A stretch of DNA of 64,000 nt from Natronomonas moolapensis 8.8.11. GTDB taxonomy: Archaea; Halobacteriota; Halobacteria; Halobacteriales; Haloarculaceae. Each line of letters starts with the position of its first letter. The first letter of the stretch is position 1. The position numbers were made by a program, and so were the translations under genes. Below the pieces are notes generated by a model. That model was not told the origin of the DNA, searched no databases, and was given only the letters and a program-made list of their open reading frames with translations. The stretch spans positions 1,798,001-1,862,000 of the forward strand of contig NC_020388.1 of assembly GCF_000591055.1 (NCBI RefSeq), read 5' to 3'. Below, piece by piece: positions 59,738 to 64,000 of this stretch.

Positions 59738-60475
59738 ATGACCACCATCGCCGTTCTCGCCGACCCGCCGCATCCAGACACTGCACTCCCCGAGTTGGTG
59801 GCCGACTCGCCGCTGTCGGCGGCGGCGGCGGCTTCGCTGTACGCCGCGTTGCTCAAGGACACCGCCCTCGCGGCCGACCGAAGCGGCGGCGAACTCCTCG
59901 TGAACTACCGCCCCGCGGAGGCGCTCGGCCTCGACGTCGACTCCGAGGTCCGGCTCAGATCGGTCCTCGAAGGGGTGATCGACCCCGAGGAGGCCCGCTT
60001 CGAGGTCCAGGTCGGCGAGACGTTCGCCGGCCGGGCCGGCAACACGGCGACGCATCTCCTCGAGACCGAGGGCGTCGGATCGGTCGGCATCGCCCGCCCC
60101 GAGGCGGCGCTGTTGGCGCGAACCGACATCGACAGCGCGGCGATGAAACTCCGGAGCACGCCCGTCGTCCTCGGCCCGGCACCGGGCGGGCACGTCACCT
60201 ACGCGGCGTTCGCCGAGCCGATCGATTTCGGGGCGTGCTATGCGCCGCCGGCTCTGGAGACGCTGACGGATCGCGCACTCGATGTGGGCCTCGAGGTCGG
60301 CTTCCTCGAGTCCAAGCCGTACCTGCGGCGCAAAGCCGACCTCGCGAACCTGATCGTCGACGTCCGGACGAGACGAAAAGCCGATGCGCTCGTCCCGCCA
60401 CATCTAGCCGAGTGGGTTGGGAGCTGCGATCTCACCGTGCTCGCTGATGGGGACGGTCTCACGCTCGAGGAGTGA
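59738..60475 (+). CDS. DUF2064/CofC-like nucleotidyltransferase-related protein
   Basis: The 245-aa protein begins M-T-T-I-A-V-L-A-D-P-P. Its fold region I-D-S-A-A-M-K-L-R-S-T-P-V-V-L-G-P-A-P-G-G-H-V-T-Y-A-A-F is typical of DUF2064/glycosyltransferase-A-like proteins, but the canonical D-x-D metal motif of active enzymes is not obvious. The divergent gene on the left is a membrane protein. Function unknown. Confidence 0.6.
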   Translation: MTTIAVLADPPHPDTALPELVADSPLSAAAAASLYAALLKDTALAADRSGGELLVNYRPAEALGLDVDSEVRLRSVLEGVIDPEEARFEVQVGETFAGRAGNTATHLLETEGVGSVGIARPEAALLARTDIDSAAMKLRSTPVVLGPAPGGHVTYAAFAEPIDFGACYAPPALETLTDRALDVGLEVGFLESKPYLRRKADLANLIVDVRTRRKADALVPPHLAEWVGSCDLTVLADGDGLTLEE

Positions 60476-60878
60476 GACGCGCGCGGCCGCGAGACATCAT
60501 ATTCGGGGGCGTTGGACTGACGATCGCTTCTCGGCGGGACTGCGGACACAGCGGACTCCGTGGACGGACCGGCGTCGTGGCTCGGAGCCCGGAGGACCGC
60601 GAAAACGGTTGGGGTGGGGGATAGGGGGGTGGGAGCACAGGCGTCTGCGTGCGCCCCAATAACGTTGTTTTCACCAGGGGTTTATAATATTACCGAACTA
60701 TTGCGTATGTGGGTAAATATCATTATTTGTAAGCTCTCGTCGCGATAGCGCGGTCGACTCCCTCCGGTGGCCGTCGAAGGAGTCACCCGCTTTATTGCCC
60801 CACGGCCGTTCGGGGCCTCTCCGGTGAGTTGTCGGCTCCGTTTCAGAGAACACGGGGGTTCGGTCTTTGCCCCCACGG
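60476..60878. other. Gap of about 400 bases before repeat copy 3
   Basis: There is no supported gene. A strong TATA-like GTTTATAATATTACC lies near 60679-60693 with no clear start codon downstream. It could drive a small RNA or an undetected peptide. Confidence 0.4.
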
Positions 60879-60962
60879 TATAGTAGCGATCGGAAGACAC
60901 TGCACACTCGATCGCACGACGGCAGTGCGATCGATGTGTAATCACTTGCGATAGTTACTATA
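60879..60962 (+). repeat. 84-bp palindromic repeat (MITE-like), copy 3
   Basis: It is identical to copy 1 except for one base (A in place of G in the right arm, which makes the outer stem slightly different). It lies in an intergenic stretch upstream of tRNA-Ser and forms an inverted pair with copy 2, 1.8 kb away. Confidence 0.78.
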
Positions 60963-61224
60963 ACGCGGAGAACGTCCGTCGGTTGCCGACCGCGTCCGGG
61001 CGGGTAGTATCGCGGGACAAGAGATATTTTCGTGCGGGGTTCGCGGGACAAGACGACATTTTCATACGTGCCGGGCGCAGATACGGTCGTAGACTCAGAC
61101 GGGTGTGACCTCGGTGTCTCGAGTGTGGTTCGGCGCTCCCGCGACGGCGTTCGTCCGGGGCGTGACAGCCGCCCGAAAGGCGTCGAAATCACCTGACGTG
61201 GGTCGATGCGGAAGAACAACTATC

Positions 61225-61306
61225 GGTGGGATGGCAGAGCGGCCCATTGCGTCTGCCTTGAAAGCAGATGGCGCAAGCCTCCTGGGTTCGAATCCCAGTC
61301 CCACCG
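61225..61306 (+). tRNA. tRNA-Ser(UGA)
   Basis: The acceptor stem GGTGGGA pairs with TCCCACC and the discriminator is G. The anticodon stem TCTGC/GCAGA holds loop CTTGAAA with anticodon TGA. The extended variable arm GGCGCAAGCC identifies serine, and the T arm is CTGGG-TTCGAAT-CCCAG. CCA is not encoded. The gene is 82 nt. It lies inside a long open frame, which shows that the DUF460 gene must start downstream. Confidence 0.97.
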
Positions 61307-61425
61307 CATCGCTACAAACAGCAACGAGCGGTAGCACCGGGATTCGGCCGTTTCGTCCGCCGAGAGGTGCACCGAGAACCCCTCCCGTCACGGGATTTAT
61401 CACCGACGGGAGCCTAGTATCGTCC

Positions 61426-63405
61426 GTGAGCACGCGAACGAGCGCCCTGAACAACCGGATCCTCGGCGTCGACATCCAAAGCGGCGACGTTCGGGGCGAC
61501 GCCCCGTCCTACGCCGTCGTCACCTACGACGGGGAGACGATAGAGCGCGACGTCGTCTCGCTGCGGAAGCTCCACCGCCGGATCGGGAGTGAGGAGCCGG
61601 CCATCGTAGCGACGGACAACACCTACGAACTCGCCGAGGACAAAGCGGGGTTGATCCGATTCCTCCGGGGGTTGCCCTCCGAGACGAAACTCGTCCAGGT
61701 GACGGGCGACGAGCGGCCGGAGCCGCTCTCGCGGGTCGCCGCCCGCCACGGCGTTCCCTACGGCAAACAGCCGATGGAAGAGGCCGAGGCGGCGGCCCGG
61801 CTCGCGGCCAGAAACGTCGGCTACGAGGTCTCGGCGTTCACCAACACGACCGAAATCAAGGTTTCGCGGGGGCGCTCGACGGGGAGCGGCGGCTGGAGCG
61901 AGGACCGCTTCACCCGCCGGATTCACGGCTCCGTTAAAAAGGCCGCACGCGAGGTCGAGTCGGAACTCGACGCGGCGGCCCTCGAGTACGAACGGGACGT
62001 GACAGAGAAGTACGGCGGCTATTCGCAGGCCCGTTTCGAGGTCGAGGCGACGCCCGCCGAGCTCCCCGTCTCCGAGCACCGCGCCGGGGACACCCGGATC
62101 GAGATCGAGCGCGAGCGTCGCGACGGGATCGAGTACCGACCGCTGGCGAAGCGTCGCGACCACGTCGTCGTGGGGATTGATCCCGGCACGACCACCGCCG
62201 TCGCCGTGACCGATCTCGACGGGGACGTTCTCGACGTGTGGTCGAGTCGAACGGTCGATACGGCCGACGTGATCGAGTGGATCATCGAACACGGCCGGCC
62301 GATCGTCGTCGCCGCCGACGTCGAGCCGATGCCCGAGACCGTAGAAAAGATCAGGCGGAGCTTCGACGCCGCCGACTGGATCCCCGACAGCGACCTCTCG
62401 GTCGACCGGAAGCTCCACCGGACGCGGGAGGAGCACTACAATAACGATCACGAGCGTGACGCGATGGCGGCGGCACTGTTTGCCTACGACGATCACGCAG
62501 ACCAATTCGAGCGGATTGCCGAGAAGGTCCCCCCACAGTTCGACCGCGGGGAGGTCATCGCCGCGGTCGTCTCCGGCGACGAAAGCGTCGAGTCTGCCCT
62601 CGAGGGGATGCGTGACGAGGACGGGGACGAACCCGAGGAGTCGACCCACGACCCCCGGGAGCTCACCGACGACGAAAAGGAGATCAAACGGCTCAAGGAC
62701 CGCGTCCAGCGCCTCGAAACACACGTCGAGGAACTCGAAGCGACGGTCTCACAGAAGGACGAGCGGATCGAGGAGTTGGAGTCAGAGCTCTCCGAGGCCC
62801 GCCGCGAGGAGCGCCGGGACGCCAGAGAACGCCGCGAGGTAACCCGGCTCGAACGGGAGACCGAACGGCTCAAGCGGGAGCTCTCCGAGGCCGAATCGGC
62901 GAACGAACGACTGGAGGACAAACTCGAACGGCTCAAGGAGCTGTGGAAGCTCGACCACTCGAACTTCGCCGACGTGGCGGAACGAAAACGCGGTCTCGTC
63001 CCGGTCAAACCGATCGAGCAGTTCACCAAGGACGCGATCCGGCGCGCGGACGAAGCGTACGGCGTCGCCCCCGACGACGTCGTCTACCTCCGTGACGCAA
63101 GCGGCGCCGGACGCGAAACCGCCGAACGGCTGGCAGCGTACGATCCACGCGTCGTACTCCGGGATGGTGGCCTCTCCGAACAGGCCGACGAGGTCCTCTT
63201 CGAGCACGAGGTTCCGGTCGGTTCGGCCTCGGAGGTTGCGATCCAGGAAGTCGACGAACTCGCTGTCGCCCGCGAAAGCGAGGTCGAGGCCGTGATCGAG
63301 GACTGGAACGATCGGGCGGCCGAGCGGCGACGCGAGCGGAAGGCCGCCGAAATCGACCAGTTGATAAGCGAACACCGAGCGCGGGATCCCGAGCGGAGCG
63401 GTTGA
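61426..63405 (+). CDS. DUF460 family protein (RNase H-like/coiled-coil)
   Basis: This archaeal protein of about 659 aa has an N-terminal region I-L-G-V-D-I-Q-S-G-D, a second RNase-H-fold-like repeat V-V-V-G-I-D-P-G-T-T-T-A-V-A-V (about 248-330) and a long coiled coil (about 425-510: HVEELEATVSQKDERIEELE). This is the pattern of DUF460, which is found throughout archaea; the function is unknown. GTG at 61426 begins the conserved N-terminus. Earlier codons overlap the tRNA-Ser gene and cannot be coding. Confidence 0.85.
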   Translation: MSTRTSALNNRILGVDIQSGDVRGDAPSYAVVTYDGETIERDVVSLRKLHRRIGSEEPAIVATDNTYELAEDKAGLIRFLRGLPSETKLVQVTGDERPEPLSRVAARHGVPYGKQPMEEAEAAARLAARNVGYEVSAFTNTTEIKVSRGRSTGSGGWSEDRFTRRIHGSVKKAAREVESELDAAALEYERDVTEKYGGYSQARFEVEATPAELPVSEHRAGDTRIEIERERRDGIEYRPLAKRRDHVVVGIDPGTTTAVAVTDLDGDVLDVWSSRTVDTADVIEWIIEHGRPIVVAADVEPMPETVEKIRRSFDAADWIPDSDLSVDRKLHRTREEHYNNDHERDAMAAALFAYDDHADQFERIAEKVPPQFDRGEVIAAVVSGDESVESALEGMRDEDGDEPEESTHDPRELTDDEKEIKRLKDRVQRLETHVEELEATVSQKDERIEELESELSEARREERRDARERREVTRLERETERLKRELSEAESANERLEDKLERLKELWKLDHSNFADVAERKRGLVPVKPIEQFTKDAIRRADEAYGVAPDDVVYLRDASGAGRETAERLAAYDPRVVLRDGGLSEQADEVLFEHEVPVGSASEVAIQEVDELAVARESEVEAVIEDWNDRAAERRRERKAAEIDQLISEHRARDPERSG

Positions 63406-63459
63406 GTCCGCTATCGTACTCGGGTTGTCCGGCCACTGGCGGGCGCCCGTCCGACGGCC

Positions 63460-63831
63460 TCACGACTCCCGGGCGGTGATATCCGCCATCGAAACCATCC
63501 CGAGGAAATCGTCGTCTGCGACGGGGATGTGATCCGTGTCGAACGTCGTCATCATCGCGGCGGCCTCGTTCAGCGGACAGTCCGGCGGGACGGCCTCGGC
63601 GGGTTGTGTCATCACCACCTCGACGGTGGCGGTGGTCGGATCACGGCCGTCGGCGGCGGCGTCGAGGATGTCGCTTTTCGTCACGATCGCAGGTGGAGCC
63701 GTCGTCACCAACAGCGCGCCCAGCCCCCGTCTTCGCATCTCGGTCGCCGCCGTCGACACCGTCTCCTCCGGCTGGATGATCTCCAATGTTTCCGTCATCG
63801 CCTCTTCGACGAGTGTGGCGTGTTCGCTCAT
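63460..63831 (-). CDS. CBS-domain pair protein
   Basis: The 123-aa protein has two CBS domains: V-S-T-A-A-T-E-M-R-R-R-G-L-G-A-L-L-V-T and N-E-A-A-A-M-M-T-T-F-D-T-D-H-I-P-V-A-D. It likely binds an adenosine nucleotide and regulates an unknown partner. ATG at 63831 (MSEHATLVEEAM) is preferred over one seven codons upstream. The next gene on the same strand is a universal stress protein. Confidence 0.85.
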   Translation of the reverse strand: MSEHATLVEEAMTETLEIIQPEETVSTAATEMRRRGLGALLVTTAPPAIVTKSDILDAAADGRDPTTATVEVVMTQPAEAVPPDCPLNEAAAMMTTFDTDHIPVADDDFLGMVSMADITARES

Positions 63832-63909
63832 CGTGGTAAACGTTCTCACACATTACACTTCAATCGTCGGATTCCGGGGCGTTTATTTTCACCGCCGTCC
63901 GTCGTCCTT

Positions 63910-64000
63910 TCATTTCGTCCTGTGGCTCTCCGGGACAGTCACCACCGGAACCGAAGCCGAACGAACAGTCCGTTCGGTGACGCTCCCGAGGAGTCGCCGC
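63910..64000 (-). CDS. Universal stress protein, C-terminal part only
   Basis: The window edge truncates the gene at its 5' end. The visible C-terminus reads R-L-L-G-S-V-T-E-R-T-V-R-S-A-S-V-P-V-V-T-V-P before the TGA, the conserved UspA ATP-binding tail (G-S-V-x-x-x-V-x-R-x-x-x-x-P-V). It sits about 78 nt upstream of the CBS gene on the same strand. Confidence 0.75.
   Translation of the reverse strand, partial: RRLLGSVTERTVRSASVPVVTVPESHRTK

Noticed and set aside
61105-61425. N-terminal extension of DUF460
   Set aside because: It would run through tRNA-Ser; the conserved protein begins at GTG 61426.

Overview
The window is chromosomal DNA of a halophilic archaeon (class Halobacteria). It is strongly GC-rich, the predicted proteins are acidic, promoters are archaeal TATA/BRE type with many leaderless starts, and the core genes are archaeal: TFB, proteasome beta subunit, Pus10, DUF460, UPF0058, UPF0212 (DUF555), e-MtaB-type methylthiotransferase, class I aldolase with FBPase, and Tat/lipobox proteins. 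I cannot place the genus. Most of the window is dense, compact housekeeping DNA. The accessory content is concentrated at about 0.6-1.7, 11.2-24.5, 43-45.2 and 58.9-61 kb.

Layout. 0-1.7 kb: a truncated secreted beta-solenoid gene, the tail of a decayed HTH_10 regulator beside a mobile-element end, a small zinc-finger gene and the first copy of an 84-bp palindromic repeat. 1.8-11.2 kb: tyrS, a PAS histidine kinase, an HxlR-type regulator, an SDR dehydrogenase, moaA, a winged-helix regulator, pus10 and a phosphohexomutase. 11.2-17.7 kb: a five-gene minus-strand operon for a Tat lipoprotein, a membrane-anchored spermidine-synthase-like protein, a DUF2617-like protein, a pentapeptide-repeat K+-channel-like protein and a beta-solenoid/zinc-ribbon protein. 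This is my best candidate for an undescribed system. 18.2-24.1 kb: a sensory block with a HemAT-like globin transducer, a LOV (blue-light) histidine kinase and a PAS/GAF histidine kinase.

24.5-42.9 kb: core genes, including DUF555 paralogues, OGG-type glycosylase, acylphosphatase, NAD(P)HX repair enzyme, moaC, hflX, an HTH-CBS regulator, psmB, DNA ligase, a Dna2-like nuclease-helicase and a zinc metalloprotease. 43-45.2 kb: two small redox proteins and the remains of an IS1341/IS605-type tnpB. Two copies of a double-hairpin element, with different stem sequences but conserved pairing, interrupt this remnant. 45.2-58.9 kb: CoA-transferase, transporters, rhomboid protease, methyltransferase, tfb, a degenerate deoC, methylthiotransferase, CDF transporter, HIT protein, aldolase and FBPase. 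58.9-61 kb: two more copies of the 84-bp repeat, in opposite orientations around a decayed Nmad3-like gene. 61.2-64 kb: tRNA-Ser(UGA), a DUF460 protein, a CBS protein and the C-terminus of a universal stress protein.

Linked functions include molybdopterin synthesis (moaA, moaC), gluconeogenesis (adjacent aldolase and FBPase), DNA maintenance (lig, ogg, dna2-like) and translation or tRNA modification (tyrS, pus10, methylthiotransferase). Gene names rest on recognition of motifs and overall sequence; no database search was run.
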